Shown: positions 30,447-40,031 of the stretch, one piece after another
Numbering within the stretch: position 1 is the stretch's first letter
How the letters are laid out: every line of letters starts with the position of its first letter
From: Brevundimonas intermedia
Lineage (GTDB): Bacteria > Pseudomonadota > Alphaproteobacteria > Caulobacterales > Caulobacteraceae
Direction of reading: 5' to 3'
Assembly (NCBI RefSeq): GCF_027922165.1
Contig: NZ_BSFD01000002.1
Span: 62,001-126,000, forward strand
DNA length: 64,000 bases
Made by a program: the position numbers and the translations under genes
The notes under the pieces: model-generated
What the model was told of the DNA's origin: nothing
Seen by the model: the letters and a program-made list of their open reading frames with translations, nothing else
Database searches by the model: none

Positions 30447-31100
30447 TTAGATTGCGCCACGAAGTGAAGCCCAAACAAGCCGTAATCGCTTCAGCGGGTC
30501 GGGTTCATTGGAAGCGATCAGCGTCGCGGGCGCCACGGCAGGAAAGGCTCTCGGCGGCAGATGTTTGAGCATGCGATTGGCGACTCTACGAGCGGCCCTC
30601 GCCTCGTCCGTGCGGCCAACCTGCCCAAGCCCCCGCACCCGTCCCGCCTCGACCACCTTCTCCGCGTGGCCCGGCCCAGCCAGCAGATGGACCGCCGTCT
30701 GCATCGGGCCGACGTAGAAGGCGTCCAGGTCGTGGGGCTCGCCGTGGACGCGGCCGATGTGGGCCTCGATCAGGGCGTCGAAGGGGGCGCGGTCCAGGAC
30801 GTGGCGGGCGACCAGGTCGGTCAGGGCCTCCAGCACCGGATGGCCTTTGCGGGCGACGCCGGCGAACACCCCTTCCATCTGTTCCGCCCACCAGGTGTAG
30901 CGCATCTCGGCCAGCAGGGGCTGGGTCACCCGCGTGGGGATGGACATCAGCTCGGCCTCAAAGGCGTAGAGCGTGATCAGGTCGGTGCGGGCGCGGTCGT
31001 CGGCGACCAGGCGGCTGGACAGCCAGCGGTCCAGATCGGCGGCGCGAACCTGGGCGTCCAGGTTCGCCGCGACCGTCGCCGCCGAACCGGGTTCATTCAC
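30447..31100 (-). CDS. Squalene/phytoene-synthase-fold protein, NDUFAF6-like
   Basis: 217 residues from the GTG at 31100, four bases after the polyprenyl synthase stop. A longer open frame to 31205 runs inside that gene and is rejected. Family features are ITLYAFEAELMSIP, MRYTWWAEQMEGVF and HPVLEAL. Where true phytoene synthases carry DXXXD metal motifs this protein reads YAFEAELMS and DAFYVGPMQ, so catalytic aspartates appear to be missing. That fits the NDUFAF6-type branch linked to complex I assembly rather than carotenoid synthesis. The assignment rests on motif inspection. Confidence 0.78.
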   Translation of the reverse strand: MNEPGSAATVAANLDAQVRAADLDRWLSSRLVADDRARTDLITLYAFEAELMSIPTRVTQPLLAEMRYTWWAEQMEGVFAGVARKGHPVLEALTDLVARHVLDRAPFDALIEAHIGRVHGEPHDLDAFYVGPMQTAVHLLAGPGHAEKVVEAGRVRGLGQVGRTDEARAARRVANRMLKHLPPRAFPAVAPATLIASNEPDPLKRLRLVWASLRGAI

Positions 31101-31104
31101 TGGT

Positions 31105-32136
31105 TCAGGCGGCACGCGAAACGGCGAAATCGGCCAGGTCTTCCAGAGCCGTGCGCCAGTCGGACGCGGGCAGGACCGACAGGGCGGCCTTGGCCTGATC
31201 GGCATAGTCGCCGGCCAGATCCAGGGTCGCGCCTATCGCGCCCGAGCCGACGACCAACTCGCGGGCGCGGGCGAAGTCCTCGGGCGTGCGTTCGCCCTTG
31301 GTCACTGTCCGCTCCCAGAAATCGTCCTCGCGGCCCCGGGTGCGGGCCACGGCCAGCAGAAGCGGCAGGGTGGCCTTGCCCTCGTTGAAGTCGTCGCCGG
31401 CGTTCTTGCCCAGGGCCTCGGCCGTCGCGCCATAGTCCAGGGCGTCGTCGGCCAGTTGGAAGGCGATGCCCAGGGCCATGCCGTAGTCGCGCAGAGCCTG
31501 GGTCGCGGCCGCATCCGCGCCGGCGCCCACGGCCCCCGCCTCGGCGGCGGCGGCGAACAGTTCGGCGGTCTTGGCCGATATGATCTGCAGATAGGTGGCC
31601 TGATCCAGGTTCAGGTCGTGGGCGCGGGTCAGTTGCAGCACCTCGCCTTCCGAGATCACCCGCGACGCCTGGGCCAGGATGCCCAGGGCCCGCATCGAAT
31701 CGGTTTCGACCATCAGTTCGAAGGCGCGGGCGAACAGGAAGTCGCCGACCAGAACGCTGGTGGGCGCGCCCCAGATCAGATGGGCCGCCACCTTGCCGCG
31801 CCTCAGTTCGGAGGCGTCGACGATGTCGTCGTGCAGCAGGGTGGCGGTGTGGATGAACTCGACCGCAGCGGCCAGCTTCTTCGGCGACAGGATGTCCCCC
31901 TCAGCGCCCGCCGCCCTCGCAGCGGCGACCGTCAGCAGGGGTCGCAACCGCTTGCCCCCGGCCGAGACCAGGTGTTCGGCCAGTTTGGGGATGATCGGCA
32001 CGTCGGATTGCATCCGGTCGATGATCAGCGCATCCACCTCGGCCATGTCGGTTCCGGCCAGCCGGACGAGGGCGTTCACATCCCCCTTCGGTCGGGGAGA
32101 GGCGGCGAGGACTGCGTCCAAGGGATACTCTTTCAC
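31105..32136 (-). CDS. ispB: Polyprenyl diphosphate synthase (octaprenyl/decaprenyl)
   Basis: 343 residues from the GTG at 32136 (VKEYPLDAVLAA); the open frame continues far upstream but crosses the divergent methyltransferase gene. The first Asp-rich motif is LLHDDIVDASELRRG and the second is FQLADDALDYG, with GGKRLRP and KTAELF in the expected places. It condenses IPP units onto farnesyl diphosphate to make the side chain of ubiquinone. Chain length cannot be set by eye. It overlaps no gene and is followed within four bases by the NDUFAF6-like gene. Confidence 0.92.
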   Translation of the reverse strand: MKEYPLDAVLAASPRPKGDVNALVRLAGTDMAEVDALIIDRMQSDVPIIPKLAEHLVSAGGKRLRPLLTVAAARAAGAEGDILSPKKLAAAVEFIHTATLLHDDIVDASELRRGKVAAHLIWGAPTSVLVGDFLFARAFELMVETDSMRALGILAQASRVISEGEVLQLTRAHDLNLDQATYLQIISAKTAELFAAAAEAGAVGAGADAAATQALRDYGMALGIAFQLADDALDYGATAEALGKNAGDDFNEGKATLPLLLAVARTRGREDDFWERTVTKGERTPEDFARARELVVGSGAIGATLDLAGDYADQAKAALSVLPASDWRTALEDLADFAVSRAA

Positions 32137-32244
32137 ACGTCGCGCGACGTCCGCCGCGCAGCTAATTCCGTCCGCGTCCGCTTGCCGGATCGCGATGGCG
32201 CGCACAATGGTGATCGACCCCCGGAGGGTCAAGGAGATTGAGGT

Positions 32245-33000
32245 TTGGACAGCGTCCCCGCCGCGCCGGATGTCGTGGAGAACGCCCTGCTGAACGGCCG
32301 CGTGCGCCTGCGCCAACCCGCGCGCGGCTATCGCGCGGGCATGGACGCGGCCCTGCTGGCCGCCGCCGTCGCGCCCCGGCGGGGTGAGCGCCTGTTTGAG
32401 GCGGGCTGCGGCGCGGGGGCCGTGCTGATGCAGATCGCCGCACGTCATGCCGGGGTTTCGCTGACGGGGCTGGAACGCGATTCGCTCGCCGCCGGCCTGG
32501 CGCGCGAGAATGCGGCGCTGAACGGGTTTGGGGATCGCACCACCATCCTGGACGGCGATGTGGCGGCGGGGTTCCGCGCCCTGGACCTGGCGCCCTTTGA
32601 CTGGGCCGTGTCGAACCCGCCCTTCTTCGACGACCCCGGCGCCCTGCGCGCGCCGGCGCCGGGCAAACAGGGCGCCTGGATGGCCGATGACGGCCTGGCC
32701 GCCTGGACCGGCCTGCTGCTGAAAGCGGTGCGCGAGGGCGGTCGGATCGTGATCATCCACCGGGCCGACCGTCTGGCTGACCTGCTGGCCCTGCTGGGGG
32801 ACAAGGCCGGGTCCATCGCCATCCGCCCGGTCCAGCCCTTCGCCGACCAACCGGCCAAGCGGGTTCTGGTCCAGGCGATCAAGACCGGCAAGGCGCCCCT
32901 GCGCCTGCTGCCGCCCCTGGTGCTGCACGACCGTTCGGGGGCCAAGCACAGGCCCGAGGCCGAGGCGATCCTGAGGGGCGGGGCGGCGCTGGATTGGTGA
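32245..33000 (+). CDS. tRNA1(Val) (adenine(37)-N6)-methyltransferase-like protein
   Basis: 251 residues, TTG start behind AAGGAGATTGAGG. Class I SAM-dependent fold: motif I FEAGCGAGAVLMQIA (about 50-64), an acidic end of strand 2 in GLERDS, and the N6-adenine signature NPPFFDD (about 125). The combination matches TrmN6/YfiC-type enzymes that modify adenine in RNA. It is divergent from ispB; a 378-bp repeat-bearing gap follows. Confidence 0.88.
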   Translation: MDSVPAAPDVVENALLNGRVRLRQPARGYRAGMDAALLAAAVAPRRGERLFEAGCGAGAVLMQIAARHAGVSLTGLERDSLAAGLARENAALNGFGDRTTILDGDVAAGFRALDLAPFDWAVSNPPFFDDPGALRAPAPGKQGAWMADDGLAAWTGLLLKAVREGGRIVIIHRADRLADLLALLGDKAGSIAIRPVQPFADQPAKRVLVQAIKTGKAPLRLLPPLVLHDRSGAKHRPEAEAILRGGAALDW

Positions 33001-33217
33001 GGGTCTGGCGCCCTGTCCTAAAAACAGGGTGACAAAGCGCCAAAAGCGCCAAACCGCCAAGGCGACAGAAAATGTATTGAGATGGCGCCGCCGTGGGTCA
33101 TGGGACGCATTTTACAGGCGCGGCGAACCCCGATGGGAAAGGCGGCGCGAGAAACAGGCAAGCGGTTGAAAACCCTGAGACGGAACCAGCGTCATTGTGC
33201 GCGATGGCGCCCACTGC

Positions 33218-33370
33218 CTTCCTTCTCCCCTTGCGGAAGAAGGTGGCCCGAAGGGTCGGATGAGGGGTCGGCCGGTGGGCCAGCTCGCACCACCGCGCCC
33301 CTCACCCTTTCGCGCCAGAACGACGGCTGCGCCGCCGTGCGCTCAAGCCCTCTCCCGGCGGGAGAGGGGC
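33218..33370. repeat. Palindromic intergenic repeat element (CTCCCC...GGGAGAGG type)
   Basis: The 378-bp gap 33001-33378 holds no recognisable gene. Most of its right half is a mosaic of short inverted repeats: CTTCT..AGAAG around CCCCTTGCGG at about 33223-33242, GGTGGCCCGAAGGG, GATGAGGGG with CCCCTCACCC, and a final perfect stem CCTCTCCC (33349-33356) with GGGAGAGG (33360-33367). This pattern is common between genes in Caulobacterales and other alphaproteobacteria. Its last hairpin lies 12 bp after the thiG stop and may act as a terminator. The first 200 bp of the gap show nothing recognisable. Confidence 0.7.
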
Positions 33371-33378
33371 GATCTGCC

Positions 33379-34161
33379 TCAGATCAAGCCCGCCAGCGGC
33401 GACGACGGGTCAGCATACATCCGCTTGGCCATCCGCCCCGCCAGATAGGCGTCGCGCCCCGCGATCACCGCATGCTTCATCGCCCGCGCCATGCGGATCG
33501 GATCCTTGGCCCCGGCGATGGCGGTGTTCATCAGCACAGCGTCGCAGCCCAGTTCCATCGCCCGGGTCGCGTCCGAGGCCGTGCCCACCCCGGCGTCCAC
33601 CAGGACCGGCACCTTGGCCTGTTCGACGATCAGGCGGACATTGACCTCGTTCTGGATGCCCAGGCCTGAGCCGATCGGGGCGGCGGCGGGCATGATGGCG
33701 GCGGCGCCGGCGTCTTCCAGCCGCTTGGCCATGACGACGTCGTCGGTGCAATAGACCATGACGTCGAACCCGTCCTTGATCAGCAGGTCCAGCGCCCGCA
33801 GGGTCTCGATCATGTCGGGGTACAGGTGGGCGGTGTTGGACAGCACCTCCAGCTTGACCAGGCTCCAGCCCCCCGCCTCGCGCGCCAGGCGCAGGGTGCG
33901 CACCGCGTCCTCGCCGGTGAAACAGCCGGCGGTGTTGGGCAGGAAGGTGAACCGGTCGGGCTTCACATAGTCGACCAGCATCGGCTGGTTCGGGTCGGTC
34001 AGATTCACCCGGCGCACGGCCACGGTCACGATCTCGGCCCCCGCCGCCTCGGCGGCGGCGGCGTTCTGGGCATAGTCGGCGTATTTGCCGGTGCCCACGA
34101 TCAGGCGCGAGGTAAAGGTGCGGCCGGCGACGGACCAGGTTTCGGGGGCTGTATCGGTCAT
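33379..34161 (-). CDS. thiG: Thiazole synthase
   Basis: 260 residues from ATG 34161 ([13 protein letters not shown]); 17 further upstream codons are open but unlike the family. A TIM barrel with [12 protein letters not shown], the catalytic Lys in LVKLEVL, a [16 protein letters not shown] segment, [10 protein letters not shown] and [15 protein letters not shown]. ThiG joins deoxyxylulose phosphate, dehydroglycine and the ThiS thiocarboxylate to form the thiazole of thiamine. ThiS, its partner, lies on the same strand 768 bp upstream, separated by a toxin-antitoxin pair on the other strand. Confidence 0.96.
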   Translation of the reverse strand: MTDTAPETWSVAGRTFTSRLIVGTGKYADYAQNAAAAEAAGAEIVTVAVRRVNLTDPNQPMLVDYVKPDRFTFLPNTAGCFTGEDAVRTLRLAREAGGWSLVKLEVLSNTAHLYPDMIETLRALDLLIKDGFDVMVYCTDDVVMAKRLEDAGAAAIMPAAAPIGSGLGIQNEVNVRLIVEQAKVPVLVDAGVGTASDATRAMELGCDAVLMNTAIAGAKDPIRMARAMKHAVIAGRDAYLAGRMAKRMYADPSSPLAGLI

Positions 34162-34236
34162 GGGGGGTGACCTAGTCCTGTCGGGGACGATGCGAAAGGG
34201 TGGATCGATCACGCCGCGTTGCGAGATGGCCCCCGA

Positions 34237-34258
34237 TGGACTAAACTAAGTGGACTAA
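34237..34258 (+). promoter_or_regulatory. Candidate operator/promoter of the toxin-antitoxin pair
   Basis: TGGACTAA occurs twice (34237-34244 and 34251-34258) with a third ACTAAG between, 19-40 bases before the antitoxin ATG. Direct or inverted short repeats at this position are typical autoregulation sites for Phd-type antitoxins. GGAG lies seven bases before the ATG. Confidence 0.5.
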
Positions 34259-34276
34259 GTTCACCCGGAGCGACGC

Positions 34277-34546
34277 ATGGAAACGGTCAACGTCCACGAG
34301 GCCAAGACCCACCTGTCCCGCCTGCTGGACCGGGCCGCCAAGGGTGAAACCATCACCATCGCCAAGGCGGGCAAGCCCGTGGCCAAACTGGTCCCGCTGG
34401 ACGAGGCGCCGATCGACACCTCGCGTCGGTTCGGTTTCATGCGCGGCCAGGTGAAAATTCCCGACGACTTCGACACCATGGGACAGGCCGAAATCGAGGC
34501 CGTGTTCTATGGCGAAGGCGTTCACGAGGGCGACGACGGCCAATGA
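34277..34546 (+). CDS. Phd/YefM-family antitoxin
   Basis: 89 residues. Starts METVNVHEAKTHLSRLLD, the classical Phd/YefM DNA-binding N-terminus, followed by AAKGETITIAKAGKPVAKLVPL. The C-terminal half (about 50-89, acidic, DDFDTMG) is the toxin-neutralising tail. Its stop overlaps the toxin start (ATGA), the normal antitoxin-first arrangement. It should repress the shared promoter and bind the PIN toxin. Confidence 0.93.
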   Translation: METVNVHEAKTHLSRLLDRAAKGETITIAKAGKPVAKLVPLDEAPIDTSRRFGFMRGQVKIPDDFDTMGQAEIEAVFYGEGVHEGDDGQ

Positions 34547-34929
34547 GGCTGTTGATCGACACCCACCTGCTGCTCTGGGCGTCGGAGGATCGCGCACGGC
34601 TTCCCGCCAAGGCGGAAGCCTTGATGGCCGATCCCGACAATCAACTGGTGTTCAGCGCGGTCAATATCTGGGAGGTCGTCGTCAAGCACGCCCTGAAGCG
34701 ACCTGACTTCGACGTGGACGCCCAGGTCTTCCGCCGCCAGTTGCTGGACGCGGGTTATGAGGAAATTCCGGTGACCAGCCTACACGCGCTGGAACTGGCC
34801 GGATTGCCGCTGATCCACCGCGACCCGTTCGACCGGCTGCTTATCGCCCAGGCCATGACCGAAGGCATGCGACTGCTGACGGCCGACCGGCAGATCGCCT
34901 TCTACCCCGGCCCCATCCTCAAGGTCTGA
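34543..34929 (+). CDS. PIN-domain (VapC-type) ribonuclease toxin
   Basis: 128 residues. PIN-fold acidic residues are in LLIDTHLLLW (Asp6), NIWEVVVKHAL (Glu near 46) and RDPFDRLLIAQAM (Asp near 90-93), followed by LLTADRQIAFY. It would cleave RNA, often tRNA or rRNA in this family, using a metal centre, and be held in check by the antitoxin upstream. Its stop abuts the convergent thiS stop with no spacer, which is consistent with insertion right at the gene end. Confidence 0.93.
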   Translation: MRLLIDTHLLLWASEDRARLPAKAEALMADPDNQLVFSAVNIWEVVVKHALKRPDFDVDAQVFRRQLLDAGYEEIPVTSLHALELAGLPLIHRDPFDRLLIAQAMTEGMRLLTADRQIAFYPGPILKV

Positions 34930-35127
34930 TCACCCGCCGCCGACGAACTGGACCAGTTCGATCCGGTCCCCCTCGGCCAGGGCGGTGACGGCGTGCAGCG
35001 ACCGGGGCACGATCTCCAGATTGCGCTCGACCGCCACCTTGCGGGGGTCCAGCGCCAGTTCTTCGACCAGCTCCGTCACGGTCGTCGCATAGACCTCGCG
35101 TGGATCGCCGTTGACTTGGATATGCAA
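34930..35127 (-). CDS. thiS: Sulfur carrier protein ThiS
   Basis: The core is a ubiquitin-like fold with the essential C-terminal Gly-Gly (FVGGG) that is adenylated and thiocarboxylated to deliver sulfur to ThiG. An ATG at 35217 would give 95 residues, well above the family's roughly 65. A TTG at 35127, preceded by GAGG at good spacing, gives 65 residues starting [11 protein letters not shown] after the initiator, exactly the family length, so I favour it. The ATG form has no ribosome-binding site and borders the palindromic repeat. No TPP riboswitch was seen upstream. Confidence 0.85.
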   Translation of the reverse strand: MHIQVNGDPREVYATTVTELVEELALDPRKVAVERNLEIVPRSLHAVTALAEGDRIELVQFVGGG

Positions 35128-35234
35128 ACCGTCTGCCTCGATGTCCTGTGTGGGCGTGTCATAGCGCGTTTCGGCGCGAAGGGCATGAGGCGCCGCCGTA
35201 CTCACCGCCGCATTCATCGTGGCCGCCCCCTATT

Positions 35235-35342
35235 CGTCATCCTCGGGCTTGACCCGAGGATCGAGTGGCCCGCCGCTTGTACGACAGCCCCGACGCAACG
35301 CCCGATCCGCGTCCGATCCTCGGGTCAAGCCCGAGGATGACG
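35235..35342. repeat. 29-bp perfect inverted repeat pair, each arm a hairpin
   Basis: The 29 bases at 35235-35263 are the exact reverse complement of 35314-35342, with a 50-bp centre. Each arm is itself near-palindromic (CCTCGGG CTTGA CCCGAGG). Arm type and centre resemble intergenic palindromes dispersed in alphaproteobacteria. It lies just upstream of thiS and downstream of nothing else on that strand. Confidence 0.85.
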
Positions 35343-35450
35343 GCGGTGGGCGATGTTGGGCGCCGCGCCTCAACCTCTATCGCGACTCATCCTCTTGCCA
35401 ACATCCGACGATTTAACCAGCCTCCAAGTCACGGTTCCAGGGGTGGCGAA

Positions 35451-35633
35451 ATGAAGAAGCATTCTAGAGGTTTCGCCATTCTACAGGCGGTGGCCTGGTT
35501 CGGCGCTTTGTGTGCTGGCTTGTTATTTTATGGATTCCGCCAGGGCATTCTGGTCCCCGCAATCACCTGGATTTTGATCTTAGGTGTGATCCTTGGCCTT
35601 GCCAGCATCCTCGTTCTACGCAAGGCCACTTAA
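35451..35633 (+). CDS. Small two-TM membrane protein of unknown function
   Basis: 60 residues from ATG 35451 (MKKHSRGFAILQ), behind GGGGTGG. Two hydrophobic helices (about 9-28 and 33-55) are separated by FRQG, with a short basic end (RKAT). The frame upstream stays open through the palindromic repeat but contains no plausible protein. No family was recognised. It is flanked by repeat elements and lower-GC sequence, so it may be a recent or strain-specific gene. Confidence 0.55.
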   Translation: MKKHSRGFAILQAVAWFGALCAGLLFYGFRQGILVPAITWILILGVILGLASILVLRKAT

Positions 35634-35800
35634 CGGTTCTCGAGCGCCTAGTCTGCCGAAGGACCAAGACCGCCGCCGCCTCCAAGCGCTCCTCCAAACC
35701 GTCCGCCCCCCCGTTTTCCCCGCCTTCTCGCCCCCTGCGACGGGAAAGCCGTTGACGCCCGCGCGGATGACGTTAGGTCAAGCCGTTTCGACGCTGCGCT

Positions 35801-35828
35801 TTGACCCGCGCCGCGCCTAAGCTACAAG
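35801..35828 (+). promoter_or_regulatory. Candidate housekeeping promoter for aroQ-accB-accC
   Basis: TTGACCC, 13 bases, then GCTACAAG. This fits the Caulobacter housekeeping consensus (TTGACGS, 10-14 bases, GCTANAWC) at all but two positions and lies 56 bases before the aroQ ATG. Confidence 0.6.
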
Positions 35829-35883
35829 GCCGGCCCTGAACCGTCAGAGGTCGCCCGATTCCGGAGCCTCGATTCGAGAACCG

Positions 35884-36330
35884 ATGTCCGACACGTCCGT
35901 CATCTATGTGCTGAACGGCCCCAACCTGAACCTCCTCGGGGCAAGGGAGCCGGAGATCTATGGCCGCGACACCCTGGCGGACATCGAGCAGCGCTGCTTG
36001 ACGGCGGCGGGCGACGCCCGGATCGTGTTCCGCCAGACCAACCATGAAGGCGTGCTGGTCGACTGGATCCAGGAGGCGCGTGAAAAGGCGCAGGCCCTGA
36101 TCATCAATCCGGCGGCCTATGGCCACACCTCGGTCGCCCTGCACGACGCGCTGAAGACCCTGACCATCCCGGTCATCGAGCTTCATCTGTCCAATCCGGC
36201 GGCGCGCGAGGCGTTTCGCCATCACTCCTATGTGTCGTCCGCGGCGACCGGCGTCATCGCCGGCTTCGGCGCGGCCGGCTATGAACTGGCCGTCCAGGCG
36301 GCTCTTACCAAGGTTCGGGAACGCGCCTAA
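35884..36330 (+). CDS. aroQ: 3-dehydroquinate dehydratase, type II
   Basis: 148 residues, catalysing dehydration of 3-dehydroquinate in the shikimate pathway. Type II motifs: [17 protein letters not shown] (with the catalytic Tyr), [25 protein letters not shown] and [18 protein letters not shown]. Length is typical. It starts a co-directional run aroQ-accB-accC, an arrangement frequent in alphaproteobacteria. Confidence 0.96.
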   Translation: MSDTSVIYVLNGPNLNLLGAREPEIYGRDTLADIEQRCLTAAGDARIVFRQTNHEGVLVDWIQEAREKAQALIINPAAYGHTSVALHDALKTLTIPVIELHLSNPAAREAFRHHSYVSSAATGVIAGFGAAGYELAVQAALTKVRERA

Positions 36331-36377
36331 GGGCCGACCCGTTCGCATTCCAAGACGAAAGACAAAGGCGCACCCCA

Positions 36378-36866
36378 ATGGCCGATGACAAGAAACACGC
36401 CGAGATCGACGCCGCCCTGGTTCGCCAGCTGGCCGAGATCCTGAACGAAACCGACCTGACCGAGGTCGAGGTCGAGCGCGGCGAGCTGCGCATCCGCGTG
36501 GCGCGCGAGATCACCGTCAACGCCGCGCCGGTCCAGTACGCCGCCGCCCCGGCGCAGGCCGCTGCGCCCGCAGCCGCCGCCGCTCCGGTCTCCATGCCGT
36601 CGGACCCGGCCACCATCGTCGCCCGCGCCGGCGAAGAGGTGAAGTCGCCGATGGTCGGCACCGCCTATCTACAGGCCTCGCCCGAGGCGCCGCCCTTCGT
36701 CCAGCCGGGCGACAAGGTCAAGAAGGGCCAGACCCTGCTGATCGTCGAGGCCATGAAGACCATGAACCCGATCCAGGCCCCGCGCGACGGCGTCGTGGTC
36801 GAGATCCTGGTCGGCGACGCCCAGCCGGTCGAGTTCGGCGAGCCCCTCGTCCTGCTCGAGGGCTAA
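36378..36866 (+). CDS. accB: Biotin carboxyl carrier protein of acetyl-CoA carboxylase
   Basis: 162 residues. A helical N-terminus (about 1-45), an Ala/Pro-rich swinging linker (about 50-80) and a C-terminal biotinyl domain with the biotinylated Lys in VEAMKTMN. It carries carboxybiotin from AccC to the carboxyltransferase for malonyl-CoA synthesis. Three bases separate its stop from the accC start. Confidence 0.97.
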   Translation: MADDKKHAEIDAALVRQLAEILNETDLTEVEVERGELRIRVAREITVNAAPVQYAAAPAQAAAPAAAAAPVSMPSDPATIVARAGEEVKSPMVGTAYLQASPEAPPFVQPGDKVKKGQTLLIVEAMKTMNPIQAPRDGVVVEILVGDAQPVEFGEPLVLLEG

Positions 36867-36869
36867 ACC

Positions 36870-38222
<1,353 letters not shown>

Positions 38223-38249
38223 CGTCCGCTTGATCAGAGGAACCGGCCC

Positions 38250-39266
38250 ATGCGTATCGCGGTGTTTGCGACCAAGGCCTATGACCGCCGGTTCCTCGAC
38301 CTGGCCAATGCCGAGTTCGGCCACGACCTGAGCTGGTTCGAGGCGCGGCTGGACGAGACCACCGCGCCGCTGGCCGACGGTTTCGACGCCGTCTGCGTCT
38401 TCGTCAACGACCGGCTGGACGCCCCCGCCCTGACCCGACTGGCGCAAGGCGGGGTGCGCGCCGTGGCCCTGCGCTGCGCCGGCTACAACAATGTCGATCT
38501 GCGCGCCGCCGAGACCCTGGGCCTGACCGTCATCCGCGTGCCGGCCTATTCGCCCGAGGCGGTGGCCGAGTTCACCCTGGGCCTGCTGCTGGCGATGAAC
38601 CGCAACATCCCCCGCGCCTCGGCCCGGGTGCGCGAGAACAACTTCGCCCTGGACGGCCTGATCGGCCGCAACCTGTCGGGGCGGACGGCCGGGATCGTGG
38701 GCACGGGCCGGATCGGCGCCCTGGTGGCGCGGGCGTTGAAACTGGGCTTCGGCTGTGAGGTGCTGGCCCATGATGTGGTCGAGGATCCGGCCCTGACCGA
38801 GATCGGCGTCCGCTACGTCGATCGCGAGACCCTGCTGCGCCAGTCCGACATCATCAGCCTGCACTGCCCGCTGACGCCCGATACGCGCCACCTGATCGAC
38901 GGCCCGACCCTGGCGGCGGCGCGGCCGCGGGTGATGATCGTCAACACCAGCCGGGGCGCCCTGATCGACACCCAGGCCCTGATCGACGCGTTGAAGAGCC
39001 GGCGGGTCGGCGGCGTCGCCCTGGACGTCTATGAGCAGGAAGGCGACCTGTTCTTCGAGGATCTGTCGAACGAGATCGTTCAGGACGACGTGTTCCAGCG
39101 CCTGCTGACCTTCCCCAATGTCCTGGTCACGGGCCACCAGGCCTTCCTGACCGAAGAGGCGCTGACGGCCATCGCCGTGACGACCCTGTCGGGCCTGGCC
39201 GAAATCGAGGCCGGCCGCATCCCCGCCAATCGCGTCACCGCCGACCAGATCCGCCCCGCCCCATGA
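38250..39266 (+). CDS. D-2-hydroxyacid dehydrogenase (D-lactate dehydrogenase type)
   Basis: 338 residues. Rossmann motif [18 protein letters not shown] (about 151-168), the substrate Arg in NTSRGALID, the conserved Glu in [14 protein letters not shown], and the catalytic His in VTGHQAFLT. It reversibly reduces 2-oxoacids (pyruvate or relatives) with NADH. The DLFFEDLS segment is characteristic of the LdhA-like subgroup. Its stop overlaps the aat start by four bases (ATGA), so they are coupled. Confidence 0.92.
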   Translation: MRIAVFATKAYDRRFLDLANAEFGHDLSWFEARLDETTAPLADGFDAVCVFVNDRLDAPALTRLAQGGVRAVALRCAGYNNVDLRAAETLGLTVIRVPAYSPEAVAEFTLGLLLAMNRNIPRASARVRENNFALDGLIGRNLSGRTAGIVGTGRIGALVARALKLGFGCEVLAHDVVEDPALTEIGVRYVDRETLLRQSDIISLHCPLTPDTRHLIDGPTLAAARPRVMIVNTSRGALIDTQALIDALKSRRVGGVALDVYEQEGDLFFEDLSNEIVQDDVFQRLLTFPNVLVTGHQAFLTEEALTAIAVTTLSGLAEIEAGRIPANRVTADQIRPAP

Positions 39267-39949
39267 ACGAGCCTGATTTCAGCGCCGGCGGCGCTTTCGG
39301 CGGCTTCGGCCCCGAGGACCTGCTGGGTTGCTATGCCCGGGGCGTGTTTCCGATGGCCGAGTCGCGCGACGATCCGCGCGTCTTCATCATCGAGCCAGAG
39401 CAGAGGGGCGTCATACCCCTGGACGCCTTCCACATCCCCACCCGCCTGCGCCGTACCGTGCGCGGCGAACCGTTCGAGGTGCGGGTGGACACCGCCTTCG
39501 AGGCGGTGCTGGAGGGCTGCGCGGCGACCCAGGGGCCCGAGCGCGAGGATACCTGGATCAACGCCCCGATCCGCCGCCTGTACGCTGCCCTGTTCGCCCA
39601 GGGCTTCGTCCATTCCGTCGAATGCTGGAAGGACGAGCGATTGGTCGGCGGCCTGTACGGCGTCTCCCTGGGCGGGGCCTTCTTCGGCGAGAGCATGTTC
39701 AGCCGCGAACGCGACGCCTCCAAGGTGGCCTTGGTCCATCTGGTCGCGCGCCTGCGCAAGGGCGGGTGGACCCTGCTGGACGCCCAGTTCCTGACCGACC
39801 ACCTCAGCCAGTTCGGCGCGGTGGAAACGCCTCAGGCGGCCTATCTGCGACGGCTGAAACCCGCGTTGAAGGTGGCCGTGGACGAGACGGCTCTGACGGC
39901 GCCCATGACAGGGACAGAGGCTGTGGACTGGGCGCGTCAACCGGCCTGA
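39263..39949 (+). CDS. aat: Leucyl/phenylalanyl-tRNA--protein transferase
   Basis: 228 residues. Transfers Leu or Phe from aminoacyl-tRNA to the N-terminal Arg or Lys of proteins, marking them for ClpAP. The family core is visible: [65 protein letters not shown], and [16 protein letters not shown]. The N-terminus is a little longer than usual. In many alphaproteobacteria aat follows accBC, as here with one gene between. Confidence 0.95.
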   Translation: MNEPDFSAGGAFGGFGPEDLLGCYARGVFPMAESRDDPRVFIIEPEQRGVIPLDAFHIPTRLRRTVRGEPFEVRVDTAFEAVLEGCAATQGPEREDTWINAPIRRLYAALFAQGFVHSVECWKDERLVGGLYGVSLGGAFFGESMFSRERDASKVALVHLVARLRKGGWTLLDAQFLTDHLSQFGAVETPQAAYLRRLKPALKVAVDETALTAPMTGTEAVDWARQPA

Positions 39950-39953
39950 CCTC

Positions 39954-39985
39954 TGTCCGGACACGGTTTGCGGCCTGTCCGGACA
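39954..39985. promoter_or_regulatory. Twin TGTCCGGACA palindromes between aat and lepB
   Basis: Two copies of the perfect 10-bp palindrome TGTCCGGACA (39954-39963 and 39976-39985) are 22 bp apart, centre to centre, about two helical turns on one DNA face. They lie 46-78 bases before the lepB ATG. They could also fold as a 10-bp hairpin, but no U-run follows. Either a regulator-binding pair or a transcript structure. Confidence 0.5.
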
Positions 39986-40031
39986 AGCTTGAGCTGGCGC
40001 AGCCCCTCTGCTTTGCGGCCTACCACGGCGC

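Noticed and set aside
33001..33378. CRISPR-like repeat array
   Set aside because: The repeats are palindromic and irregular, with no equal repeat-spacer pattern and no cas genes nearby.
35128..35450. TPP riboswitch upstream of thiS
   Set aside because: No CTGAGA or other conserved TPP core sequence was seen; the region is occupied by the palindromic repeat.
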